From contig NW_006917104.1 in the NCBI RefSeq assembly GCF_000516985.1, forward strand, positions 124,001-188,000: 64,000 nt of DNA, read 5' to 3'. This document shows positions 35,303 through 45,407 of the stretch, piece after piece. A model generated the notes under the pieces. That model worked only from the letters and a program-made list of their open reading frames with translations, had not been told where the DNA came from and ran no database searches. Both the position numbers and the translations under genes were made by a program. Position 1 is the stretch's first letter. Each line of letters begins with the position of its first letter. This DNA comes from Pestalotiopsis fici W106-1. Taxonomy: Eukaryota; Ascomycota; Sordariomycetes; Amphisphaeriales; Sporocadaceae.

Positions 35303-36508
35303 CTACTCAAAGGATCTCTGATATGAGGCAAACCCGAGCACCAATTCCACCGCATTGGTCAATTGCTGCGACATTGCCCTTTCTTTGACCACTCTTGCTG
35401 CGAGATAGCTGTTTCTTTCCTTGATGAATGGCTGAGCCAAGGTCTTTCGTCGCTTACAGTAAGCCAAAGCCTCATGCACAGATGCCTCGCGTCGTGGACT
35501 CTGTGTAAAGGACGGTCCTACAAATGGACGATCCAGCTTGGAAATTTCCTCGCTGCACTCTCTCTTCTGTGCGGCTAAAGCCTTGTCGTAAACTTCTTGC
35601 CACGTCAACTGCTCACTTATCGGGTGCTGGAAAATCTCATAAGGCGAGCATCGCAATGCCATTGGAATACTCACCGTGGTACCACATTTTGTCCCTTGGA
35701 AGTTTTTCAAGTCGGGATAGTCGGTCAAGAATGGATCTTTTGGCATTCTCTCGTACGAGAGTCCCTCTACTCGTCGACGGATATCCCACAATGTCGGAAT
35801 GTCCATATCCCATGCAGAGACTATTGCAAGGCCAGCCTTGACCTTTGTCTTTTTGATCTCTAGAAATTTTAATCTTCTCCCAGTCAATGCCTTGACCGAT
35901 TCATCCAGTTGGGCGACTGGAATTTGCGAGCTTCTAGTACTCTCGAGCGCCGGACGGACGTCGGAAGAGCCAGATGTAGAAATTGTATCGGAAGGCCTGC
36001 ATCTCAGTTCTTTGAGAGAACCAGACTCTGCCACTATAACCACGCCGGGATTGATTGCATCATAGCGAGAAAAGCCAGCAATGTTGTCTTGTGGAAGACT
36101 TACTCTCAGGAATTTATTTCTCCAGGTGAAGTCGTAGCTCAACTTTGTGAGCCGATCGGCCTGATGATATTCACGCGGAGTCATACTGGCAGATGGGCTG
36201 ATAGAGTGCTGTATACAATCAGGTTGCAATGCCAGGTCCTCAAGATTCACCTCGGCAGATTTTCCCGACTGTTTTGTGGCTTTCAGTTGACTTTGTTGAA
36301 GCTGAAAATATGCCGAGTACGCAATGTCTCGCTCCCTCACCCACACCCTTTTGGCCTTTTCTCGTACCTTTTTTGATGTGATATGCTTTTGAGCTTCAGA
36401 GTATTGCCTCAGGTGATCTTCAACCGTTTGCTCGTAGCCACAAAGAAATACCGCCCGCTTGTCCAGCAAGCTGCGTGCGACGTGGCGAGCCAACGGTGAG
36501 TGTGACAT
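35303..36508 (-). CDS. Unknown protein, 401 aa
   Basis: A single uninterrupted frame from ATG 36508. I do not recognise a family. It has no signal peptide or membrane segment. It is hydrophilic and rich in Lys/Arg/Glu, with a predicted helical N-terminal third (EDHLRQYSEAQKHITSKKVREK..), a Ser-rich middle (residues about 170-195) and a basic C-terminal part. The frame length and the absence of stops make chance unlikely. It lies between secreted cell-wall genes on the same strand, but nothing links it to them. It could be nuclear, given its basic clusters; that is a guess. Confidence 0.7.
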   Translation of the reverse strand: MSHSPLARHVARSLLDKRAVFLCGYEQTVEDHLRQYSEAQKHITSKKVREKAKRVWVRERDIAYSAYFQLQQSQLKATKQSGKSAEVNLEDLALQPDCIQHSISPSASMTPREYHQADRLTKLSYDFTWRNKFLRVSLPQDNIAGFSRYDAINPGVVIVAESGSLKELRCRPSDTISTSGSSDVRPALESTRSSQIPVAQLDESVKALTGRRLKFLEIKKTKVKAGLAIVSAWDMDIPTLWDIRRRVEGLSYERMPKDPFLTDYPDLKNFQGTKCGTTVSIPMALRCSPYEIFQHPISEQLTWQEVYDKALAAQKRECSEEISKLDRPFVGPSFTQSPRREASVHEALAYCKRRKTLAQPFIKERNSYLAARVVKERAMSQQLTNAVELVLGFASYQRSFE

Positions 36509-36995
36509 GATGAAGACGCGATACTCAAGCCGGCCTTGTCAATACCCTGGACCATTTGCATTGCTATTTATATTCGTACCATACAATCATGGATAAGAGG
36601 CGAAACAAGAACTTTGTCTTTCTTTGTTTTTATTTAGAGCCTTGTTCAGATGATTGTCACGACAATGGCGTCCCCTTGGAGGACCGATTTTCATTGTATA
36701 CCTTGGAAGCAAGAGATGACGAATAAAAGACATTCTTTGGTCCCAAATTACCAGTGACATCAACATTGATTTCTGGCCGTTAAAGAATTGACCCAACGAA
36801 ATTCATGAGATTACTCGTCGCAAGAGAATGTATGAGAAACCAGCTCACTGCTTGTTTGAATAATTGAATCAGCATGGCGAAAACAAGTCTGTTGAGCTGG
36901 ATGTGTAGATAATCCCTTTACACCTATATACGATTTCTGTCCTCCACATACATGTTTCCCAGTCACCCATTGGGGATAAGCACAGGTGTAGCACA
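36509..36995. other. Intergenic, nothing recognised
   Basis: 487 nt between the 401-aa gene start and the expansin-like stop; promoter of the 401-aa gene. No feature seen. Confidence 0.5.
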
Positions 36996-37901
36996 TCAAA
37001 AGTTGGATCCAGCCGTGACTGATGAGTCACTGGCAACACTGACGCTTTTGACAGTGATTGACTTGCCGTTTGTGCTTGTGACCCTAACGTCGACAGTGTC
37101 GGTTCCAAATCCGCTGCTATTCTCGAAAAAGTTGTAGTCCTGCCTAGTCGTGCTCTTCCACGTAGAGCCTCCGTCGGTCGAGACCTCTAGCTTGGATATC
37201 GGCTGGTTATGATTCACAACTCTGGTGAGTCGAAACACGTTAGCATAATGATATAAGATGGAGCTGCAAGTGACAAATTGCAGGTCTTTTTGTCAGTGAT
37301 GGAACCGAGGAAACTTTCCGAGCAGGTTCTTTCCAAAAACAAAAAGGAAGATGAAAGACTATTCGAATAAACGCATTTCAATCACTTACTGCATGCTAAA
37401 CCAATACTTGCTGGTGCCACTCTTGTTGTGGAGCTTGAACGCAGAAGAAATCCCACAGGCCACTGGCGTGTAAGATGTGGCAATCTTGCCAGCACTTATA
37501 TCGCCAATCTTTGCAAAGGCATCTTGGAATAGGTCAAGGTGGCCAGTCTCACACTCGGGACATTTGTCCACCACCTTGACAATGGGTCAGTCTCCAGTCC
37601 GGCATAACAAGAGTGATTGTGGGAGTTTTCTTACCATGACTCGAATAGTTTTGCCATTCGGGCCCGTCACGTCGAGGCATGCTCCACAATTTGCAGCACT
37701 ATTCCACGAGGATCCTGAGAATGCCGTTCCATAGATACCAGATGGAAGGGAGCCCATGGTGGTAAAGGAACAAGTTCCACCACTGAGGTTTCCTCCATAA
37801 AAGGTCGAAGTTCCCGTCACTGCACGTGGTGAAATTGGTGCAGCTGGACTACCAAACACCAATGGTAGAGCCATCATAGCCAAACCTGCGTGGACAAACA
37901 T
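36996..37901 (-). CDS. Secreted expansin-like protein (EG45-like double-psi barrel plus CBM63-like)
   Basis: 225 aa, minus-strand exons 37635-37901, 37390-37574 and 36996-37221; introns 60 and 168 nt. A signal peptide (MFVHAGLAMMALPLVFGS) precedes the barwin/EG45-like barrel: TSTFYGGNLSGGTCSFT, CGACLDVTGPNGK and VVDKCPECETGHLDLFQDAF with the expansin HLDL Asp. A C-terminal beta-sandwich follows, with YWFSMQ, LEVSTDGGSTW and SSGFGTDTVDVRVTS, ending in SVTAGSNF. The family loosens plant-type or fungal cell wall polysaccharide networks without hydrolysis. Together with the PL20 and AA1-like genes it makes a small wall-directed neighbourhood. Confidence 0.93.
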
Positions 37902-40285
37902 TTTCAATATCAGAGAGAACCTGTTGTCGATCTGAGATGTCTACAAGATTGTTTGCGAATTTCTGAGCGTCGTGAGACTGCGTATTTAAGTAAACACTTG
38001 AACTCATTTACAGTCATGTCTGTTTATTCATGCTACACGGGACAAAATTACATCAAGTCTGTGAAACTCGACAATCGTAACAGATTTCTCATTTAATCTG
38101 CTCGAGTATATGATGGCGGCATATCATATGAAAGCCTCACTAATGGCATGAGCAAGTGCAGCCGGGCAGCGTCCCTTGATGGATTTATGCTTTTTAGTGA
38201 CAATTACAAACTGCATCTAAAAGTACTCAATCTCAAGCCGTGATTGATTTCGGCCGTTATTCCCTTCTCATTGGGTTTCATGACAAGTTTCAATCAGGCT
38301 GTCAGAAGCAGGCGGCCAATGTTGTCTGAGTGGCTGCAGACTTGAATGATGAAATGGTGAGCGCCCACAGTACAGAATAGAGAGCATATTTGCTTATGCT
38401 GTCTGGAAAACATGGCTGGCGTTGGAAAAGGTTTCACATGTCCTACCACCAATGGCATCCGAGTTTCCATCGGCCAATGGAAAAGGAAACAAATCATGAC
38501 ATTCATTGCTTTTGGTAGTACTACACGGAGCGTGGATTAGGCTAGCCCTTTCTGTAACGGAGCCAGTAGAACTGTAGAAGCCAGTCGACTATAACACGCG
38601 GACGCACCAGACTCAAGGCTTGCTATCCACAATGTTAAAATTACCAATCCATGGCCGCGGTCGACTTTTCTACACGTTGAAGACGTCTGGCAATTCAAAT
38701 CAAGCCCGTCACGGGAAATGCACTTGTTGCCTAATCACGCCCGACTCGACAATGTCAGAAATGCTGCAGGTTGACAATGCAAACACATGTCTTTTTGGAT
38801 CAACGCACGGTCGGGCAACACGTCGGGCCTGGCAGGACTGCAGCGTAGAGTTGCACTACCGTACATACAAAGAAGAGAAGGGAAACGAGGTGATTCGTCC
38901 GAGCGAAAAGGCATCATTCACCTAGAATGGCGATGCAGCCGTTTATGGTACTTTGTCTCCCCCTCCCCTGGCGGCATTGGCGACACTGGCAATGACTGGA
39001 TGCACTCGACGCCCTCGACGCACCGGAGCTTTCTAGAAGCGCCGCCCCAGGGGTATATCCGGCTGATTTATACCACCAATTCGAGCCTGGCTGGCATCCT
39101 TCTATAGCTCAATCACAAAGGCCTGTCCGTGCACCCTTGATTTGCACCTTGAAAGTTCTTTAGGTAACCGTTTGCCTTGCACTTCCACGGGATATCGTCA
39201 ATGCGGTCACATGCTGCTGGGATCTTCGGTAGTGAATCCTCCTCGAGCCTGGATGGTCGAAGATCATGTGCTAGGGTCCGGTAGGTCCGTCACTATCGGA
39301 AGCCTCTTTTTTTTTTAAATCGAGGTCCAGTACAAGAGCCGATTGTCCAAACAAGACACACGCGAGGCTCGCAATGTTTGACGGCCCGACATTGTACCGT
39401 TTCTGTAATTTCAAAGCGTATAGCATAGATTACTCCATCGATATTTTGACAGTAACCATTACCACAAAAGTGAATGTTTGTCTGCCTCGTACTTTGTACG
39501 GAAAACCGCCGTCTAATAGGCATTCATATCGTTATCTCGAATCTAGGCGTGTGGGCGCAGACTCTCGTGTCTGCTCCTGTTGCCCCAGATGCGGTTATCA
39601 GGCACTAATCCCCTTCCGGGCCTCAAGGCCGTGGGGGCGCCCATTCCCCCTTGGCGTAGTGTGCTGCTACTCCAACGCCAGTATCACTCCATGTAGGTCT
39701 CCCCCTCGTTGCTCGTCAGGGTCGAATCCTCCCCACGTAGCAGGATGCTTATGGGGCAAGGTCAAAGTCCGCCGCGTACCTATATACTTGTAGGTAGGGC
39801 AAGGCATGATACAATGGCAAAGTGCTGGTTTCATTAGTACTCGTAGCAAAGAAACAAGTCCTTGATCTGGCTGCCATACCATTTTACTGACCTTACGCAT
39901 GTAGCAAAAGTGCAAGAGCGTCCTGGCGTGTGATCGTGTGCTGGCAGGGGATATTTGACGTCTTTGCCTGACCTCCACCCCGAAATTCTCCAATCGTCGG
40001 CTAGATGCGCAGCTCGAGAGAGGTCCCAACTAATAACAGCCTGCCTTGGATCGACGACGGCTTCCAGCTCTGCCTCGCTTGTTGCCCTAGCCGACTGACT
40101 CAACTGGGGTTAATGGTTCATGGGGGAGTAGAGGCCATATTTCCCCGGCTCGAATCAAAATCTTTCTACTTTTTGTTCTTCTTCAAGTGATCCCAAACCC
40201 TTGGGCGCCTATCAAGGCGGGCCTCGAGTCCCTTCTTTTCTCGTGATCCGCTGCCCTCATACACCATCACCACCAAACAATCATC
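37902..40285. other. Intergenic, about 2.4 kb, no supported gene
   Basis: Divergent promoters of the expansin-like and Clr5-domain genes. Open frames near 38620-39107 and 39374-39793 have no signal peptide or domain. A T/A-rich run lies at 39307-39319. No RNA gene recognised. Confidence 0.5.
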
Positions 40286-41993
40286 ATGGCCAACTCGAGC
40301 TCCAGGCCGCCGCCAGGAGGGGGCACATGGGCGACGCCTCACGACTGGGCAACGCACCGCACTACCATTACGGCTCTCTACGAGGGCCAAAACATGACGC
40401 TCAAGAAGATCATGCAGACAATGGAAGCCGACCACAAGTTCTTTGCAACGTAAGTTTTTTTTTTCTTCTTCCGTGTGTTTCTAGACTCTTGGGTGCTTGC
40501 TTTCTGCACCTCGGGTCACCCGCTTGGCAGGGCCTACCTTCCTAAATGAGGCCGTGTGTGGCTCCCGAAACAGTAGCTAGCAGATGTCTAGCCCCAAAGA
40601 ACGTTGCAAAGATCTTCTAGAAGCTAACGGCTGCGAATAAAGAGAGAGAATGTACAAGTCCCGGCTCAAGCAGTGGGGCCTTCGAAAGAACTACAGGTAT
40701 GAAGAGGTGAACGAGATCATCCGCCAGCAGCAGAGCACGCGTCCTGCTACTGCTACCGGGGCAAGATCTAGTGGTGCCCCGGTGGCAGCGGCAGGGTCTC
40801 GTATACGGAAGGGAACTGGCCGCCGAGTTCGGCCGTATCGCAAACAGCCAGACAATACTCCCGCACCTATCATAGTACGGTATGGGCAGCAGCGGGTCAG
40901 AAGGCCAAGCGCCGTGTCAGTGTTGCAACGTCTGACACCACCGCCGACGGGGATTGGGTGCCGAGCTCCTTCACCACCAGGATCACCCGAGATTTCCATT
41001 CTGTTTCCTCTCACGCCTCCAGCCGACCTGTACTACCCAGAGGAATGCAGTTTCCACATCCAGAGATACTGCGCTGGGGCCTTTGAAAAGGGCATCTGGG
41101 CGCTCGAGACACCAGGTTGGATGAACACAAACCGCAGCGTGGTAGACTGGTTCAACAGGATGGCGCTCGCCAGGGGAGCCCTCAGCGGCGGACGCACACA
41201 GCAGGGCTTTAAACTCTTGCAGCTCTGCTTTGACGAGTACAAGGACATGATACTGACACAAGACCCGCGGCTGATGCTCTACACCACCGTCTCCTTGTTC
41301 TTGCTGGTTGGGTATCCAGAAGTTGTCAGCATGTTGATGAAGTACATTACACGCCTATCGAAAATCCTACAGGGGCCCTTTCACCCCCTGCACCAGATTA
41401 TGGCCGCGCTTGATCAGATGGGGTTGGAAAAGATGCAAGATAATGCGCGGCTCATTTTTGATGCGCAGATTGCCGAGTTTGCGAGATACTTGCCACCCGA
41501 GAACGAAGTGCTGCAGAGCATGGCAGTCTTTTCCATACGGAATCTGGCAGTGACTGGTCTGATTGACACTGATGTTGCCCAGGCCAAGCTACTCGCGCTG
41601 CCTCGCAGTGCCGACAATGGACGTATATCCATGGCCACGGCACAGGTGCTGATGATGGGCGGCCGCTACAAGGAGGCTCGACAGGTTGTCGAAGAGTTGC
41701 TGGCTTCGGGAACCAATCGTTCTCGAACCTTAGCGGGTGCTTTTGATACGCTGTTTCTAATATGCCGTTACGAGGGTGAGGAACAGACTATCCGGGATGC
41801 ATCAAACAGGCGAATCAATTTCTGTCTCGAGACCTTTGGAACCGACAATGACTGGACCGTGGATGCGTGCAACGACTACGAGACATATCTGCGAGAGATT
41901 GGCGATGTAGAAGGCGCCAGCAAAGTCTTTTCGAGCTTTGGAGTAAACATGGAAAGGCTGACCGAAGGAGTGGCTGAGCTTGAAATCAAGTAA
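40286..41993 (+). CDS. Clr5-domain protein
   Basis: 504 aa from exons 40286-40449 and 40643-41993; intron 40450-40642 (193 nt, GTAAGT donor, GCTAACG branch-like site). The N-terminus is a Clr5 domain (residues about 18-70): DWATHRTTITALYEGQNMTL, a MEADHKFFAT segment, and MYKSRLKQWGLRKN across the splice junction, which supports the join. A basic Pro/Arg-rich linker (about 85-140) follows, then a helical, TPR-like second half (about 175-500) with repeats of hydrophobic helices such as GRYKEARQVVEELL and GDVEGASKVF. Clr5-domain proteins are fungal-specific and thought to be nucleic-acid associated; function here is unknown. Confidence 0.87.
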
Positions 41994-42792
41994 ACCGGAT
42001 CCATTCTCGACGAGCAGGCTGCCAACGGCACAGGATATCATTGGAGACCCAAAGGAATAGACGAATTGGCAGGGTTTGCTTGCAACATTAGAAGGGGGAC
42101 GTTCATGACTGGTATTTGCACTGCTTTGACGGGGCTGCAAAATACTGCACTCTCCTCTTGTGGAGGCAATAGGACAAAGGAAACTGGCAGCAATAACGCG
42201 GCTCCAAGACTTTGGAAATCAGAAAAGATATTATATGGGTGGAATTGAGAATGAAGCGCCCAGGCTGAGAATGGGTATGTGGCTCCTAGACAAACGGGAT
42301 ATACTCAGCTAACTCAAATGTCCAAGAAATGTGCCGTGGATGATCAAAATATGGAATAGATGCGTGGTGAACGTCTTTGCAATTATACCGGGGCACAGCT
42401 CTCGAAGCCGATACAATCCAGAAAAAACTGGAAGCAACTGGCAGTGACGCTGTAACGAGGGTTGCACTCGAATCCAGTAGCCAGGTCGCTACTTGGAAGT
42501 CGTCTTTGCCCAGATGGAGACATGACATTTGGTTGCAACAGGGACCTTGACATGGAAAAACTGAGGGATTTGTGCTGTAATGGTAGGAAAATGGCCTTTT
42601 CATTCACTGCCATTTTACAAGATTCTGTTCCAGGAATGTCATGTACACAAGACTTGGCGTTAGGTAAAAGAAACCAGAACATGTGATATATACCTTTAAC
42701 AAACAGACAACGCCGCAATGAGAATACATGTGGTCAACATCCGGTAGCCTAAACCCTAATGCCAGTCATGGTTTCTTGCCCATTTGCATTTC
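41994..42792. other. Convergent 3' regions, nothing recognised
   Basis: 799 nt between the Clr5-domain gene (+) and ATG27 (-). No supported gene. Confidence 0.5.
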
Positions 42793-43933
42793 TCAAACGG
42801 CGCTGTATCCACCGCGGCTACCACTTCCTTGCACTGTACTGAGCACTCTTCTAGTCCAGTCCTTCATGAGGTACGGAATATCACGAATTGTATCGCCATG
42901 AGGTAAAAGATCCCAGCCACGAGCTCCATAGCGGTTGTAGTTGAGCCAGGAGCCAAAGATTAGGTAGGCAGCCGTACCGAGAAAGACGCTGTACAGTTGA
43001 GTTAGCATTGCCCAGATTTAGAAGTTAGGTGCAGGGGCCGCGATCAACAGGAGCCAGAAGCTGAATAACTACTCACAGAATCACAATCCATGTAAAGAAT
43101 CCCCAATGGCTGCTCGGCTGGTCTCCAGCGGGCTCATCCCCGGCGTCGCCGTCACGTTTTTGGCAAGCATGTTTCGTATTCCATGTCAGTCGTAGAACAT
43201 CAATATTCGTGTCGCTGTCAAGAGGGCCGTATGAGTTGAAGACGAGAGCTTGCGTCCCATTGTTGTACCCGATTTGCACTGGCTTCCCGCTCTTGTCCCC
43301 GCCATCCTCCGCGGCGGTTTCGTACGACAGGGAATCCTTTAAACTTCGTTCTTCCTTGTCATCGTCACCCGGAACATATTCGTCCTCGGGTTTCCATTCG
43401 CCCTCGGTGCCTTCGAGCTCCTGGTCGCATATAAATTCAATAATGGCCCGCTGCTGTCTCTTTTGTCCGTTCAAGTCATGCCAACCGCCTTTGATGATGA
43501 GTCTGACACCATCCTTTTCGGCGTCCGAGTTCGAGTCGCTTGTGGGCAAGTAGATGGCCTCATTGTCGAGCGGATACCCGCCGTATTGCTGGAGGTTGCC
43601 TGCAATGGGCCAGGCCTCGTTGAAATCGTCAAACTTTGTATCACCGTGTTGGCCGATGATGCGCTCAATGGCGCAGATGCGCGTGCTATGTGGGCATTGC
43701 TCGTCCTTGGCCACATCGCTCTTGCGCTTCAAGTTGAAGCAGATATCCGTCGTAAATGTAGTATTGTGAAAATTAGGCCCGACTTGATGGCTCACGGTGA
43801 CTGAATGGGGTCCGCCAAGTTTGGAAAAGTCGTATTTCCGTGATGATGCCACAATGTTGTCGCAGCTAAGCAGCAATCCTGCTGTTGGCGAGGCTAGCAG
43901 CGCCACTGCTGAAGGTATCTGTGAAATCTTCAT
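42793..43933 (-). CDS. atg27: ATG27, autophagy-related type I membrane protein
   Basis: 350 aa, minus-strand exons 43077-43933 and 42793-42988; intron 42989-43076 (88 nt). A signal peptide (MKISQIPSAVALLASPTAG) leads into a lumenal Cys-containing domain (LSCDNIV, TDICFNLKR, EQCPHSTRICAIERI, IEFICDQEL, ALVFNSYGP, LRLTWNTKHAC), as in Atg27/mannose-6-phosphate-receptor-like proteins. A transmembrane helix spans the splice junction (WGFFTWIVIL then VFLGTAAYLIFG). The short cytosolic tail ends in GGYSAV. In yeast the terminal YSAV acts as a tyrosine sorting signal, and Atg27 helps traffic Atg9 membrane to autophagosomes. The acidic insert (about residues 195-215) is low complexity. Confidence 0.93.
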
Positions 43934-45407
43934 GGTTCAAGCGGTTTCCAGAGACCGAGAACTGACAAATGTCGTCGAATCAAATGATGTGATCGCAGCA
44001 AGATGCAATGTCGACGACTGGTTTACTGCACTCTGTTCTTGGTAGCTTTAGACGAGATCAGAGCCGGCGCTGTGGGTGTTTCGGAACGGAAGGGTCGGAG
44101 AGTTCAGGCAAACAATAGTTGGAGTCGAAGGAATGTCACGAGAATCAAAGGTCCGATGTCTTGTTCTGTAGCTGACAATAAGCAATAGAAGTTGAACAAG
44201 TTGCAAAAAGAGCGGTTGGGATGGAATTCGAGTCTGTCAAGTCACAGCTCATGTGCTACATTAAGTTGAGGTAGGTCAGTTAGGTTGGTGGGTGCTGGCC
44301 TATCAGGTACCTTGCGCTACGTTCCGAGGCGAACAGGTTTCCAGCGCTGCCTGCTTGGGACCTGACCTACGTGACCCGACCTAGCACCGGATCTTTTTAG
44401 CGGCTGGGTACTGGCGAGTCCGCCAATTCACTGCACTGTGAATGGAGGTCAGGTTCCTGGGCAGTAGACCTAGCACACCTAATGGCTGATGGTACAGCTC
44501 TGTCGTCATTGCAACCAGCCTCACTTTACGTGAATAACCTTGCTAATCTAGCTATGCATCGTTGCAAGTTGTTCTTGGATTAAAACAAATAGTCAAAGCC
44601 CCAGTAGATTTAATGGCAAAGGAGGTTTCGATGGTGGAGCATGGGAGAGATGCAAATTCTCCATTCTCACCGTTGCTCGACTTGAGGTTGTATTCATCAC
44701 CTGATTGTACAAATTGAACAGAGCACGCAAGTACGGCGCCATTCACAAGCATTTGCTGTTGGTGAATGGAAAAGACGTTTTCATGAATTGCCAAGTCCTT
44801 TTGGACCAAGACATAAACTCAAGAATGATCAAAATATTCATGATCTGTATTCTGCTATTTTCCCAGGTGCACATTGGTGTTGTACAGACATTCTTGCAAA
44901 CACCACATCTTCAGGTCGAGCAAGAGTACGTACAGCAAAACGTGTTTTCTTACGTGCCGAAACTCCCAACTCTGACATTTGTCCATGCCGACACTTACAA
45001 ATCAACCGCAGAAACTACAAACAAAACCATATAATCTGGGGGTATAGCGAGCCGGAAACCCTTGAATCGTTAGGACCAAAATTACACCCACAGAAACAAG
45101 TACGCAGTACCCCCATGCGTTCCGAGTCTGCCATTTGAGACAGTATTCGTACAATTCCATGACGCCAAAAACTCCATAATGTTTTGTAAATGTAAAAAGG
45201 GGGCCCGATTGCTCAAGTTTGATAAATGTTATGGTGTTTAATAACAGAACTTGGCGTGTATCTTGGGCAAGGTCCTCCGGGGAGGTTCGAGTGCGCATGG
45301 CCCTTGGTCAAAAGGTTGTGGTCATGACCTTAGACACCCTCCGTCTGCACGGATTCTTCTTCTTCTTCTTCTTCAGACTGCTGGGCCGGAACAGAGCTGG
45401 GCGTTTC
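43934..45407. other. Intergenic, about 1.5 kb, no supported gene
   Basis: ATG27 promoter and SPT20 3' region. The stretch at about 44260-44480 is rich in TAGG/CCTA words but has no true telomere-type array. The microsatellite is listed separately. Confidence 0.5.
45354..45374. repeat. (TTC)7 microsatellite in the SPT20 3' flank
   Basis: Seven perfect TTC units (GAA on the SPT20 sense strand) start 34 bases past the SPT20 stop, so they probably lie in its 3' UTR. Confidence 0.85.

Noticed and set aside
39716..39730. GGTCGAATCC resembling a tRNA T-arm (also a similar word near 54166)
   Set aside because: No matching acceptor, D or anticodon stems could be built around either site.
44260..44480. 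TAGG/CCTA-rich stretch as an interstitial telomere repeat
   Set aside because: No tandem TTAGGG array is present, only scattered similar words.
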